Notes under the pieces: generated by a model
Databases searched by the model: none
What the model was told of the DNA's origin: nothing
Seen by the model: only the letters and a program-made list of their open reading frames with translations
Assembly: GCF_033436665.1 (NCBI RefSeq)
Contig: NZ_JAWQFO010000011.1
Location: forward strand, 1 to 64,000
From: JAWQFO01 sp033436665
Lineage (GTDB): Bacteria > Pseudomonadota > Alphaproteobacteria > Rhodobacterales > Rhodobacteraceae
Length of the DNA: 64,000 bases
Direction of reading: 5' to 3'
Made by a program: the position numbers and the translations under genes
Part shown: piece after piece, positions 1 through 7,784 of the stretch
Numbering within the stretch: the first letter of the stretch is position 1
How the letters are laid out: every line of letters starts with the position of its first letter

Positions 1-293
1 AGGTAGAAGGCGGCGTCGAGCCCGGTGAAGCCGAGAACGAGCGGCAGGATGAGGAACAGGACCCCGACCGCCAGATCGACCGCAAGGTGCAGCCGGTAGG
101 GAAGAACGCGGACGATGCCGAGGTGATGGTCGGTGAACACCGTCAGCACGAGGGCCGCGACGCCGACGATCGGCGACACCGCAAGGGCCAGCGGATGCGA
201 GGCGCCGAGACCGAGGAGAAACGGCAGGGCGATCAGTGCCAGGGCGACCGGATAGTCGAGCCAGGCGTGGATGGTCTTCGTGACGAAGCGCAT
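1..293 (-). CDS. Small multi-TM membrane protein, SPW-repeat-like, copy A (partial, 3' end outside window)
   Basis: Its C-terminus is cut by the window start. The visible ~97 residues are nearly identical to the complete copy at 12220-12582. It begins MRFVTKTIHAWLDYP and continues with alternating hydrophobic segments, giving three to four predicted membrane helices. The SPW-repeat family assignment rests on the small four-helix layout and the AVSPIVG segment and is tentative. The start at 293 has AAGGACA about six bases upstream, the same as in copy B. The gene is divergent from the cassette's secreted-protein genes and reads in the same direction as the AraC regulator behind it. Function is unknown. 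Confidence 0.7.
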   Translation of the reverse strand, partial: MRFVTKTIHAWLDYPVALALIALPFLLGLGASHPLALAVSPIVGVAALVLTVFTDHHLGIVRVLPYRLHLAVDLAVGVLFLILPLVLGFTGLDAAFY

Positions 294-423
294 GGATTTG
301 TCCTTTGTCAGAGTTTCAGGTGATGCACCGTAGCGGTGCATGACACCGGATATGTCTTTCAGACAGGACGATGAATTTCAGATGATCCAATTTATCCGCT
401 AGATCGTCCGAGTGTTCGGACTA

Positions 424-1392
424 TCAAGCGAGCTCCCGCTCCGCACCCTTCATCCGGAAGGCCGCGGGAGAAAGCCCGATCTCCTTCTTGAAAACGCGAC
501 TGAACGCGGATTCCGACGCATAGCCCGAAATCTCGGCCGTCTCGGCGACCGAAAGACCGCGGCTGGCCAGTGCCTCCCTCGCGATCTGCATTCGCCAGGA
601 GGTCGCATAGGCCATCGGCGTGACCCCGATCCGGCTCGTGAACCGTTCCGCGAAACTCGTCCGCGACAGACCCGCCTCGCGGGCCAGCTTCTCGACGGTC
701 CAGTCCGCGGCGGGAGCACGGTGAAACGCGGTGAGCGCGCGCGCGATGTTGGGGTCTGCGAACCCGGCGAGGCTGTCGCCAGAGGCGGCCGACTGCTCGA
801 TATGCGCCCGGATCGCCTGAGCGAAGATCGCCTCCGACATCTTGAGCGCGATCAGGTCGCCACCCAGCCGAGCGCCGCCGGCTTCGGCGCCGATCACGCG
901 CAGTGTCGCCTCCAGCCACGGGCCCAGTTCGTCGCCGTAGCCGCGCAGGTGGATCAGCGCTGGCAAACGGTCAAGCAGGATGTGCTGCGATCCCTCTGCC
1001 AGCGCGAAGTGGCCGCAGATCAGCTGCGTGTCCTGCGCCGATTCCTCGCCGCCCCAGACCAGAGTCCCGTGTCCGGGAAAGCACGAGCGGGCGAGGATGT
1101 CGTCGAGCGGGAGGACGTCGTCCGGCCCGGTGTGTCGGCACAAAAGAACATGAGACCGCCCGTGCGGCACGATCACCAGGTCACCCTGCTTCAGGTCGAC
1201 TGTCCGCTCGGTACCCTCGACGCGAATCCGCGCCTCTCCGCGATGGACGTAATGGAACCGTGTCACGTTTCGAAAGGCGGGGACGCGCACGCCCCAGGGC
1301 TCGGTGAAGCTCGTCCGGAAGTAGAGTGTCCCCTGAAGGGACAGACGCGTGAGGATGTCGCTCAGAAGGTCCAGCATGTCCGACCGATACAC
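424..1392 (-). CDS. AraC-family transcriptional regulator with N-terminal cupin domain, copy A
   Basis: This 322-residue regulator has an N-terminal effector-binding cupin (about residues 15-190, Cupin_6-like, with QGDLVIVPHGRSHVLL) and a C-terminal AraC DNA-binding domain with two helix-turn-helix units (about 215-315, ending ISGYASESAFSRVFKKEIGLSPAAFR). It differs from copy B at only about 14 positions by eye, so this is one of the best conserved members of the duplicated cassette. It is transcribed away from DUF4142-cupredoxin-GST-GNAT and probably controls that divergent operon and possibly the small membrane protein gene. A second methionine at residue 6 is an alternative start. The effector is unknown. 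Confidence 0.9.
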   Translation of the reverse strand: MYRSDMLDLLSDILTRLSLQGTLYFRTSFTEPWGVRVPAFRNVTRFHYVHRGEARIRVEGTERTVDLKQGDLVIVPHGRSHVLLCRHTGPDDVLPLDDILARSCFPGHGTLVWGGEESAQDTQLICGHFALAEGSQHILLDRLPALIHLRGYGDELGPWLEATLRVIGAEAGGARLGGDLIALKMSEAIFAQAIRAHIEQSAASGDSLAGFADPNIARALTAFHRAPAADWTVEKLAREAGLSRTSFAERFTSRIGVTPMAYATSWRMQIAREALASRGLSVAETAEISGYASESAFSRVFKKEIGLSPAAFRMKGAERELA

Positions 1393-1473
1393 GCTGTGAT
1401 CCGTATTCGTCCAGCCATCCGGACGATCTGACAGAAATACCGGACTTCACGGCATTCAGAAGACGGCATCGCT

Positions 1474-1491
1474 GTGGCAATCGAATGCCAC
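1474..1491 (+). promoter_or_regulatory. Hairpin in the DUF4142 leader, copy A
   Basis: GTGGCA and TGCCAC form a six-base-pair inverted repeat around a six-base loop, ending 25 bases before the DUF4142 start. The same hairpin is at 13762-13779 in copy B. It lies in the divergent regulator-operon gap, so it may be an operator or an mRNA leader element. Confidence 0.4.
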
Positions 1492-1516
1492 CCTAACCCA
1501 AAACCGGAGATTCCCC

Positions 1517-2044
1517 ATGAAGATCACATCCCTCACGCTTGTCGTCGCCGTGGCGGCCACGGGCCTTGCTGCCGATGCCGGCCAGCCTATGAACGACCTC
1601 GAAATCGCACACACCGCCTATACCGCCGGTGGCCTCGACATCCGTTACGCGCACCTGGCGCTGGCGATCTCCGAGAACGAGGCGGTGCGCGAGTTCGCCC
1701 AGACGATGATCCGCGACCACACGGCGGTGAACGATGCGGCAGGCGCGCTGATCGCCGAGCTGAACGTGACGCCAAAGGACAATGACCTCAGCCGCGCACT
1801 GGTCGAAGGCGCTGCGGCTAAGCGGGCCGAGTTCATGCAGCTCTCCGGCGCCGCGTTCGACTGCGCCTACGCGACAAACGAACTCGGATACCACCAGCTC
1901 GTCAACAAGACGGTCGCCGAGGCGTTCATTCCCGCCGTCACGGTTGCGCCGCTGAAGGCACTGCTGGAGGATGCACTTGTCACCTTCCGCGCCCATGAGG
2001 CGCATGCCGAGCGCATGGTCGACGGTCTGCAATGCGCCGGCTGA
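1517..2044 (+). CDS. DUF4142 domain secreted protein, copy A
   Basis: This 175-residue protein has a short N-terminal signal peptide (cleavage probably near ATGLAADA) followed by a helical DUF4142 domain, a ferritin-like fold of unknown function. Diagnostic segments are YAHLALAISEN and FAQTMIRDHTAVND, each with a His in a position typical of the family. Start 1517 has a purine-rich CCGGAG site just upstream. The 3' end overlaps the cupredoxin gene by 13 bases, suggesting translational coupling and joint periplasmic action. The copy B homologue is at 13805-14332. Confidence 0.88.
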   Translation: MKITSLTLVVAVAATGLAADAGQPMNDLEIAHTAYTAGGLDIRYAHLALAISENEAVREFAQTMIRDHTAVNDAAGALIAELNVTPKDNDLSRALVEGAAAKRAEFMQLSGAAFDCAYATNELGYHQLVNKTVAEAFIPAVTVAPLKALLEDALVTFRAHEAHAERMVDGLQCAG

Positions 2045-2400
2045 CGTCTCTCTCGCGGCGTCGCTTCGGCCAGGGTCTGGGCGCAAGCCTGGCCCTGGCT
2101 TCGACGCCACAGGGCGCAACGGCGCATGACGGCCCCCACGTCGTTACGGTGCGGATGTCCCGCTTCACGTTCGTTCCAGCCGGCGTCGAGATTCGCCCGG
2201 GCGATACGGTAATCTGGACCAACGAGGATCTTGCGCCCCACACCGCGACGGCGCGAGACGACAGCTGGGAGACCGGCGCGCTGGAAGTCGGAGAGTCCCA
2301 ACGCATCACCTTCGCCGCGCCCGGCGAATTCCAATATTTCTGCGCCTTTCATCCCCACATGGTCGGATCCGTTTCGGTCCTGCCATCGGGCGGAGGATGA
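2032..2400 (+). CDS. Tat-exported cupredoxin (plastocyanin/amicyanin-like), copy A
   Basis: This 122-residue protein begins with a twin-arginine signal (SLSRRRFGQGLGASLALAS). The mature part is a single cupredoxin domain. The four type-1 copper ligands are visible as the His in APHTATA and the Cys, His and Met of the C-x2-H-x2-M loop in YFCAFHPHMVG. It likely carries electrons in the periplasm. The partner is unknown, but overlap with DUF4142 makes that protein the first candidate. It is more diverged from its copy B counterpart (roughly three quarters identical by eye) than the regulator is. Confidence 0.92.
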   Translation: MRRLTSLSRRRFGQGLGASLALASTPQGATAHDGPHVVTVRMSRFTFVPAGVEIRPGDTVIWTNEDLAPHTATARDDSWETGALEVGESQRITFAAPGEFQYFCAFHPHMVGSVSVLPSGGG

Positions 2401-2461
2401 CTGGCCCTCCGGTCGCCCTCCCCCCCCGGGGCGGCCGGACCTGACACTGAAAGGAAACGAC

Positions 2462-3160
2462 ATGCCTGCCCCTATCACGCTCATCAGCCACGCGCTTTGC
2501 CCATACGTGCAGCGCATCGCGATCGCCCTCGCCGAGAAAGACGTCGTCTTCGAGCGGCGCACCGTCGATCTCGTCCGGAAACCGGATTGGTTTCTGGCCC
2601 TGTCGCCACTCGGCCGGACGCCGGTCCTGCAGGTCGGCGATGACGTGCTATTCGAGTCGGCGGCCATTCTCGAATACCTTGAGGAGACGCTTCCGAACCC
2701 GCTTCATCCGGCCTCCCCAGTGGAGCGTGCGCGGCACCGCGCCTGGATCGGCTTCGGCTCAGAATGCCTGAACGACATCGCCGGCTTCTATTCGGCCCGC
2801 GACGCCCAGACGCTCGACGCGAAGGCGGCTTCGCTCCACGCGCGTTTCCGGATCCTCGAACGCCAGTTGGAGAACGGCCCCTGGTTCGCGGGCGAACGCT
2901 TCAGTCTGGTGGACGCGGTCTTCGCGCCGGTCTTCCGATACTTCGACACGTTCGATGCCATCGGCGATTTCAGCGTTTTCGAAGGCCTGTCGAAAGTGAC
3001 CGACTGGCGCAGAAGCCTTTCCGCCAGGCCCTCGGTTCGGGACGCGGTCACGCCAGACTACGCCGTCCGCCTCGAACGGTTCATCGAGCGAAAGGGTGGT
3101 GCGCTGGCCAACGCTCTCGTCGTGCGGTCGGCGGCGGTGCGTGTCGCCGGGGCGGCCTAG
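2462..3160 (+). CDS. Glutathione S-transferase family protein, copy A
   Basis: This 232-residue protein has an N-terminal thioredoxin-like domain with the CPYVQR motif (Cys near residue 14, as in omega-like or dichloromethane-type GSTs), the cis-Pro segment GRTPVLQ and the glutathione-binding ESAAILEYLEE. An all-helical C-terminal domain follows. The start at 2462 lies behind GAAAGGAAACG and matches the start used in copy B. The gene stops directly before the acetyltransferase start (TAG then ATG at 3161), so the two are cotranslated. The substrate is unknown. Confidence 0.92.
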   Translation: MPAPITLISHALCPYVQRIAIALAEKDVVFERRTVDLVRKPDWFLALSPLGRTPVLQVGDDVLFESAAILEYLEETLPNPLHPASPVERARHRAWIGFGSECLNDIAGFYSARDAQTLDAKAASLHARFRILERQLENGPWFAGERFSLVDAVFAPVFRYFDTFDAIGDFSVFEGLSKVTDWRRSLSARPSVRDAVTPDYAVRLERFIERKGGALANALVVRSAAVRVAGAA

Positions 3161-3703
3161 ATGTATGCTGAGACCAAATCCTCTGAACGTTCACAGGCGA
3201 CATCCGCGGCCATGCCTCCCCTCGAGATCAGTTTCGTCCGCCTGACCGAGGTTCCGCTCGAATTGCTTGTCGCGCACATGAGCGATCCGCGAACCGCAGA
3301 GCATATGCCGCTTCTGAAGGGGTCCTGGACAATCGAAGACGCCGCCGCCTTCGTTGCAGCCAAGGAAGCCTGCTGGCAGCGCGACGGCCTCGGTCACTGG
3401 GCAATCCTCGAGGGCGGCCGGTACGTCGGTTGGGGCGGATTCCAGAAGGAAGGCGAGGAATGGGATTTCGGACTGGTTCTGGTCCCCGACGCTTTCGGTC
3501 TTGGTGCGAAGATCACGCAGAAGGCGCTGTCCTTCGCCCGCTCCGATGCCCGCATTCCCTTCATCACCTTCCTCCTGCCGCCATCACGAAAGCATTTGGG
3601 CGCGCTTGGTCGCATGGGCGCAGAACTGGTCGGCGAGATCGAGTATGATGGCGCCGTGTTCAGGAAGTTCCGGTTAGAAATGAACCTCCGTGATCAGCGC
3701 TAG
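3161..3703 (+). CDS. GNAT-family N-acetyltransferase (RimJ/RimL-like), copy A
   Basis: This 180-residue GNAT-fold protein has RLTEVPLELLVAHMSDPRTAEHMP at the N-terminus and the acetyl-CoA-binding region around LVLVPDAFGLGAKITQKAL, like small-molecule and ribosomal-protein acetyltransferases of the Acetyltransf_3 group. It is the last gene of the cassette and starts on the base after the GST stop codon. The acceptor substrate cannot be predicted. The copy B homologue is at 15452-15994. Confidence 0.85.
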   Translation: MYAETKSSERSQATSAAMPPLEISFVRLTEVPLELLVAHMSDPRTAEHMPLLKGSWTIEDAAAFVAAKEACWQRDGLGHWAILEGGRYVGWGGFQKEGEEWDFGLVLVPDAFGLGAKITQKALSFARSDARIPFITFLLPPSRKHLGALGRMGAELVGEIEYDGAVFRKFRLEMNLRDQR

Positions 3704-3728
3704 CGATCGCCAAATTCGCATAAGGGAG

Positions 3729-3740
3729 GGGCCATTATCG
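3729..3740 (+). repeat. 12-bp cassette-end repeat, first occurrence
   Basis: GGGCCATTATCG marks the point where similarity between cassette copies A and B ends. The same 12-mer is at 11546-11557 and 16018-16029. Confidence 0.6.
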
Positions 3741-3771
3741 CTACTGAAGACTCCGATTTTGACGCCCGCAA

Positions 3772-4311
3772 TCATGCATCGTTCATCACCCTGAACTCCT
3801 GTAACAAGTAGCCGCCGCCGTAGTCTCGCGTCTCGGCATGTTCGAGCCGAGGCGGGAATTGGGCGTCGCCGAACAGGCGGACACCATCGCCGAGAACGAT
3901 GGGTGCGCGTTTGAGGCGCAGCACGTCAATGAGGCCTGACGTAAGGAGCGAGCCGGCAAAGTCGCCGCCGCCGCAAAGGTACACCGGGCCGCTCGATCGC
4001 GCCCGAACGGCCATTATGGACTCGTCGTGGCATGATGGTTCCACCGTGATCTCCGAGCTGTCTAGTAATTCGAGAGATTTCGAGAACACGATGGTTTTCA
4101 AGTGCGGGTAGGGATTCTGACCGGGCTTCATTCCGAAGCGATAACCGAACTCGTAGGTTGCCCGACCCATGATCGCGGTTGCGTAGCATTCGAGCCGTTC
4201 CGTGTAGTCGTCGACCACCGCGCCTTCCTGGGCGAACTGCGAGATATCTCCGCCCGGCCCGGATATGTGGCCGTCGATCGAGACGGCGACATCGTAGATG
4301 ATGGGGTGCAT
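3772..4311 (-). CDS. RibD C-terminal-like dihydrofolate-reductase-fold protein
   Basis: This 179-residue protein of the bacterial RibD C-terminal/DHFR-like family contains YDVAVSIDGHISGPGGD at the N-terminus, IMGRATYEFG in the middle and a GGGDFAGSLL-x-PIVLGDGVRLF stretch for nucleotide binding. The family binds NADPH, but most small stand-alone members have no assigned substrate. Start 4311 was chosen over an upstream ATG because GGAAGGAG lies seven bases before it. It is the last gene of a probable eight-gene minus-strand operon, 44 bases after the methyltransferase stop. Confidence 0.85.
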   Translation of the reverse strand: MHPIIYDVAVSIDGHISGPGGDISQFAQEGAVVDDYTERLECYATAIMGRATYEFGYRFGMKPGQNPYPHLKTIVFSKSLELLDSSEITVEPSCHDESIMAVRARSSGPVYLCGGGDFAGSLLTSGLIDVLRLKRAPIVLGDGVRLFGDAQFPPRLEHAETRDYGGGYLLQEFRVMNDA

Positions 4312-4355
4312 GGATTGCTCCTTCCTTGCTGTTCTCCTGTCAATGTGTGCCTCGC

Positions 4356-5045
4356 TCATGACTGCCAGGTACTGATCCAGCACCTATACCAGAGCGAGCG
4401 AAACACTTCGAACGGCGCGGTCAGGCCGGCTTCGGCGAATAGGTCTTCCGTTCGGGCGCCCGAGACCACCGACAGGTCCGAGATCGCGTCGCGTTCCAGA
4501 CAAGTCGCCTCCGGGGACCCCCCGAAGATCTTTGCATGTGCCAGATAGAGAGGGACCAGTCGGCGAAAGTCCTCGAGTTGGTCGAAGCTCACGTCCGCAT
4601 GTATCAGATAACCGCCTGGTGCGAGCCTCTCCCGAAGCCCCTTGAGGTATGCCAGTTTGGCGCCATCATCCTTTAGGTGATGCATGACGAGCATCGACGT
4701 CGCGACATCGAACGTCTCTCCTTCCGGGATGTCGCCCACGGTACCGACCACAAACCGGACCTCCGGCGATGATCTGGACTTTCGGACGACGGCTCGCGCC
4801 AGGTCGAGGTTTTCCGCCGACGGGTCGATCGCGGTGATCTGGCCCGCGAAGTGTCCGTCGAGTAGCTCCTCGAGCTCCCTGCCCCCGCCGGCACCGACGA
4901 TCAGGACCCGCGGCGCCTCCTTCTCGTGACTTGCGATCAGCGCATTAAGAAGCCGGTACATGCCGTCGAGACCGGGAACGGCGCGTTGCATCTCCCGGTA
5001 CATGGCAAGCCTGTCGGCATTTTGCTTTTCCGGACCGCGCATCAT
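4356..5045 (-). CDS. Class I SAM-dependent methyltransferase
   Basis: This 229-residue protein has the Rossmann-type SAM-binding motif I as VLIVGAGGGRELEELL, an acidic residue in AIDPSAENLDLA, and motif IV region VATSMLVMHHL. It overlaps the preceding glutathione transferase gene by four bases, indicating coupled translation. The acceptor is unknown, and nothing in the sequence distinguishes small-molecule from macromolecular substrates. Its place next to a GST and a MATE exporter favours a small molecule. Confidence 0.88.
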   Translation of the reverse strand: MMRGPEKQNADRLAMYREMQRAVPGLDGMYRLLNALIASHEKEAPRVLIVGAGGGRELEELLDGHFAGQITAIDPSAENLDLARAVVRKSRSSPEVRFVVGTVGDIPEGETFDVATSMLVMHHLKDDGAKLAYLKGLRERLAPGGYLIHADVSFDQLEDFRRLVPLYLAHAKIFGGSPEATCLERDAISDLSVVSGARTEDLFAEAGLTAPFEVFRSLWYRCWISTWQS

Positions 5046-5644
5046 ATCAGCCCCTCACGCGCCATCGCTTGCCGGACAGATGGTCGTTCCGCGATGGTAT
5101 CAGTGTGCCGCTTGAGAGCCGGCCAATCCGCAAGGGCCATGTTCAGGTCCTCCAGCCACCGGCAGACGACGTAGAGATAGACATCTGCCAGGGAGAAGCC
5201 GGTTCCCATGAGGTATGCATTCTGGCGCAGATGTCGCTCGACAACGGCCAATCTGCGGCGCAGATGCCGCTTTCCCGGCTCGAGGAAGGACGGTGGTGTA
5301 TCCGGTCGGAAGAGCGGGCTGAAGCTCTTGTGGATCTCGGTCGCGATGAAGTTCAACCACTCCAACGCCCGCAGCCGCGGCAGTCCAGATGCCGGCAGCA
5401 ATGTGGCCTCTGCGGCTTGGCCAGCCACGTATTGAAGGATCACCGGCACCTCGGTCAAAATCTCACCGCTGTCGAGCGCGAGCGCCGGCACATACCCCTT
5501 CGGATTGATCTCTCGGTAGTCGCCGCCGCCCGTTGTGCGTCGTGTCCGGTAATCGACTTCGACAAGGTCAAATGGCAGAGCCGCCTCGCAAAGGGCAATG
5601 TGCGGGGCGAGCGAGCAGGCGCCGGGCATGAAATAGAGCCTCAT
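5042..5644 (-). CDS. Glutathione S-transferase (beta-class-like)
   Basis: This 200-residue protein has the beta-class N-terminus MRLYFMPGACSLAPHIAL with a Cys at residue 10, the glutathione-contact segment NPKGYVPAL, and LTEVPVILQYVA. It is a different subfamily from the two cassette GSTs. Start 5644 overlaps the MATE stop by four bases (ATGA). A longer reading frame runs upstream but would lie inside the MATE gene. Within the operon it may conjugate or bind electrophilic products made by the monooxygenase. Confidence 0.9.
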   Translation of the reverse strand: MRLYFMPGACSLAPHIALCEAALPFDLVEVDYRTRRTTGGGDYREINPKGYVPALALDSGEILTEVPVILQYVAGQAAEATLLPASGLPRLRALEWLNFIATEIHKSFSPLFRPDTPPSFLEPGKRHLRRRLAVVERHLRQNAYLMGTGFSLADVYLYVVCRWLEDLNMALADWPALKRHTDTIAERPSVRQAMAREGLI

Positions 5645-7011
5645 GTGGCCGCTCCCCCGGTGAGATGCCTGCGAAGCGCCAGAATGCACAGTCCCGAATA
5701 CACGATCGTTCCGGTGGCCATCGCGATCCAAATGCCGATCGCACCCATGTCGAAGACGATCGTCGACACAGCGATCAGGGGCGCCGCGACCACCCAGTTT
5801 CCGATCAGCGAATAGATCATGACCGGGCGCGTCACCTTCCGCGCGCGCAGCAATCCCGCTGCGGCTGCGCCGGCAGGACCCGACAGCTCGGCCACGGCAA
5901 GCGCGCCGATGACGGCGATTGCAACGCTGACGGCGGCAGGTGCGGAACTCCGCAGCATGTAGTCTGCGACCGGTGACGCTATCGCCAAAAGGACGATACA
6001 AAGCGACAGACCGACCGTGACGCCAAGCAGCATCGCGGTGCCTCTCACTTCGTGCTCCCGATCAGACCCGGGCTCCATCCGTGCCAGGCGGGTCATCGCT
6101 GCCTGCTGCAGGCCGAAGTAAAAGGTGTATCCGACGCCAGCGAGGCGGATCGCCACGGAATGCGCCGCCGCATCTGTCACGGTGAGCGAGGCGGCATAGA
6201 TCGTGGCCCCGAGATAGATTCCGACTTCGGCCAGGGTGGCGATCCCGATGGGAACGCCGATACGGAAGATCTCGGCAACGTCGCCCGGATCAACGCGGCC
6301 TGCCCCGCTATCTCCCGTGCGCCAGACTTCCCACGTCAGAGCCGCGAGAGTGAGCAGGCCCACCAGAAGGGACGACAGGCCAGCGCCCGTTACGCCAAAC
6401 TCCGGAAGTCCGAACGCGCCGTACATGAACACGTAGTTGAAGACGGCATTCAGAGGCACCGCGCACAGGGTGATCCGCAGCATGACGCCCGGTCGCTCGA
6501 TGGCGGTCAGCCGGGTTCGCAGCACACCCACCGCCAGCATTGGCACCAGCGTCAGCGCCATCGCCCGGACATAGCCCGTGCCGGCTTCAACGAGGCTCTG
6601 GTCGATCCCGAGCACGCACAACATAGCCGGGGTATTCCAAAGCAACGTACAGATCGGAAGCGCCAGAAGAGCGCAGGTAATGTTGCCAGCCGTCCTGAGA
6701 CGCGCCAAGCGATCCGCGTCACCCGCCACATGGGCAGCCGCATAGAGCGGACCAAGCCCGCCAATGCAGCCGACAGCCAGATAGAAGCAGATCGAGTAGA
6801 AGTCGCTCGCGACGGCGACGGCAGCCAGAGCCTCAATTCCGAATGCCGCCGTCATCAGCGTGTCCGTCACACTCATCGCCATGTTGACGAGCGCGAGACC
6901 GGTCAACGGCGCGGCGAGCTTCAACAGCGCCCATGCTTCGGCCTTGGTCACGCTTTGCGTATGGTGCCGGGAAGAGGCGCCCGTGCTCCGCGAGATATCG
7001 ATGTAAGTCAT
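5641..7011 (-). CDS. MATE-family multidrug/small-molecule efflux transporter
   Basis: This integral membrane protein of about 456 residues has two homologous halves of six predicted helices each. The first half begins ALLKLAAPLTGLALVNMAMSVTDTLMTA, typical of MatE domains. MATE proteins export cationic or amphipathic compounds using a proton or sodium gradient. Start 7011 (ATG) is preferred over a GTG at 7038 because GAAGAGCGAAG precedes it at normal distance. It is in the middle of the operon and directly coupled to the GST gene, so it probably exports the compound the operon modifies. Confidence 0.92.
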   Translation of the reverse strand: MTYIDISRSTGASSRHHTQSVTKAEAWALLKLAAPLTGLALVNMAMSVTDTLMTAAFGIEALAAVAVASDFYSICFYLAVGCIGGLGPLYAAAHVAGDADRLARLRTAGNITCALLALPICTLLWNTPAMLCVLGIDQSLVEAGTGYVRAMALTLVPMLAVGVLRTRLTAIERPGVMLRITLCAVPLNAVFNYVFMYGAFGLPEFGVTGAGLSSLLVGLLTLAALTWEVWRTGDSGAGRVDPGDVAEIFRIGVPIGIATLAEVGIYLGATIYAASLTVTDAAAHSVAIRLAGVGYTFYFGLQQAAMTRLARMEPGSDREHEVRGTAMLLGVTVGLSLCIVLLAIASPVADYMLRSSAPAAVSVAIAVIGALAVAELSGPAGAAAAGLLRARKVTRPVMIYSLIGNWVVAAPLIAVSTIVFDMGAIGIWIAMATGTIVYSGLCILALRRHLTGGAAT

Positions 7012-7119
7012 TATTATCACTTCGCTCTTCTTCAGCACCTGCCGGTGCTGGACACGTGTTCCGGCTGGCGGCGCGAACAGGTCGCATTCGCGCCGCCAGC
7101 CCGCTCCTCGGGCCTCGTA

Positions 7120-7752
7120 TCACCCGGTCTGCAGCGACGCATTCGGCAACACGGGACCAACCGGGAAACCGGAATCCCATTCCGTGTGATCTTCCTCGCT
7201 CGGGTAGGTGGGTTCCGGACCATCGCCGAGCTCGATCTGGAGCCGCACGCCGTAGCCGTCGCTCATGCCGAGCATCACCTGGTGCATCTCGGCTGGCGCT
7301 CCGGCGTAGTCACCCGTGCCACCCGTCACGGCCCGCGTGACGACGAAGCCAGGGTCTGCAAGTTCGGCGCCGTGGCTGATCAGCAGATCCCCGTCGTTGA
7401 ACCGGTACACCTGCCGCGTCATCACGATGGCTCCGGTCTCGGTGCGCATGCCGTCGCCTACGAAATAGCCGTCACAGGTCCATTCGCCGATGACGAGGTC
7501 CGGAAAGGCGGGTTCGCCGTCGGGCAGCGTGCCCTCGACGCCGCCATCGAGCGTCCCGGCCGGATAGATGTAGCCCTGGGTGACGAAGGCGTTCCCATAG
7601 GCCGGCATCCCGTCCTCGAAGACCGGCGCGGAGGCAAAGACGAAGCGCGAGAGGTCCTCGGCGACGTCGAACGCCGCGAGCGGTTCGTCGGCGCTAGCTG
7701 CCAGTGGCATCGACGCGATGGCGGCTGCGCAAAGAAGGGTGGTGTGTCGCAT
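7120..7752 (-). CDS. Secreted allene-oxide-cyclase/dirigent-like barrel protein
   Basis: This 210-residue protein has a clear signal peptide (MRHTTLLCAAAIASMPLAASA). The mature part contains VTRAVTGGTGDYAGAPAEM, which resembles the conserved GGTGxYAGARG loop of the allene oxide cyclase/dirigent barrel fold. In plants such barrels guide cyclisation or radical coupling; bacterial members are largely uncharacterised. Start 7752 has AAGGAA upstream and gives the signal peptide, unlike an ATG at 7788. It lies 32 bases after the FAD monooxygenase. The family call is by motif only. Confidence 0.65.
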   Translation of the reverse strand: MRHTTLLCAAAIASMPLAASADEPLAAFDVAEDLSRFVFASAPVFEDGMPAYGNAFVTQGYIYPAGTLDGGVEGTLPDGEPAFPDLVIGEWTCDGYFVGDGMRTETGAIVMTRQVYRFNDGDLLISHGAELADPGFVVTRAVTGGTGDYAGAPAEMHQVMLGMSDGYGVRLQIELGDGPEPTYPSEEDHTEWDSGFPVGPVLPNASLQTG

Positions 7753-7784
7753 TTGTGTGTTCCTTACGGTGAGTTCTGGGAGGG

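Larger units (their letters stand above)
1..3740. repeat. Duplicated six-gene cassette, copy A (left end outside the window)
   Basis: This block matches 12290-16031 in gene order, orientation and DNA sequence, with an offset of 12282 to 12291 bases along its length. It contains the end of a small membrane protein gene, an AraC regulator, DUF4142, cupredoxin, glutathione transferase and GNAT genes. The two copies differ by many substitutions and a few small indels, so the duplication is old or came from two related sources. Similarity on the right stops at the 12-mer GGGCCATTATCG (3729-3740). Confidence 0.9.

Noticed and set aside
5042..6001. Extended 319-residue version of the beta-class GST
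   Set aside because: The extra N-terminal part overlaps the MATE coding sequence and is not protein-like. The ATG at 5644 gives the canonical GST N-terminus.
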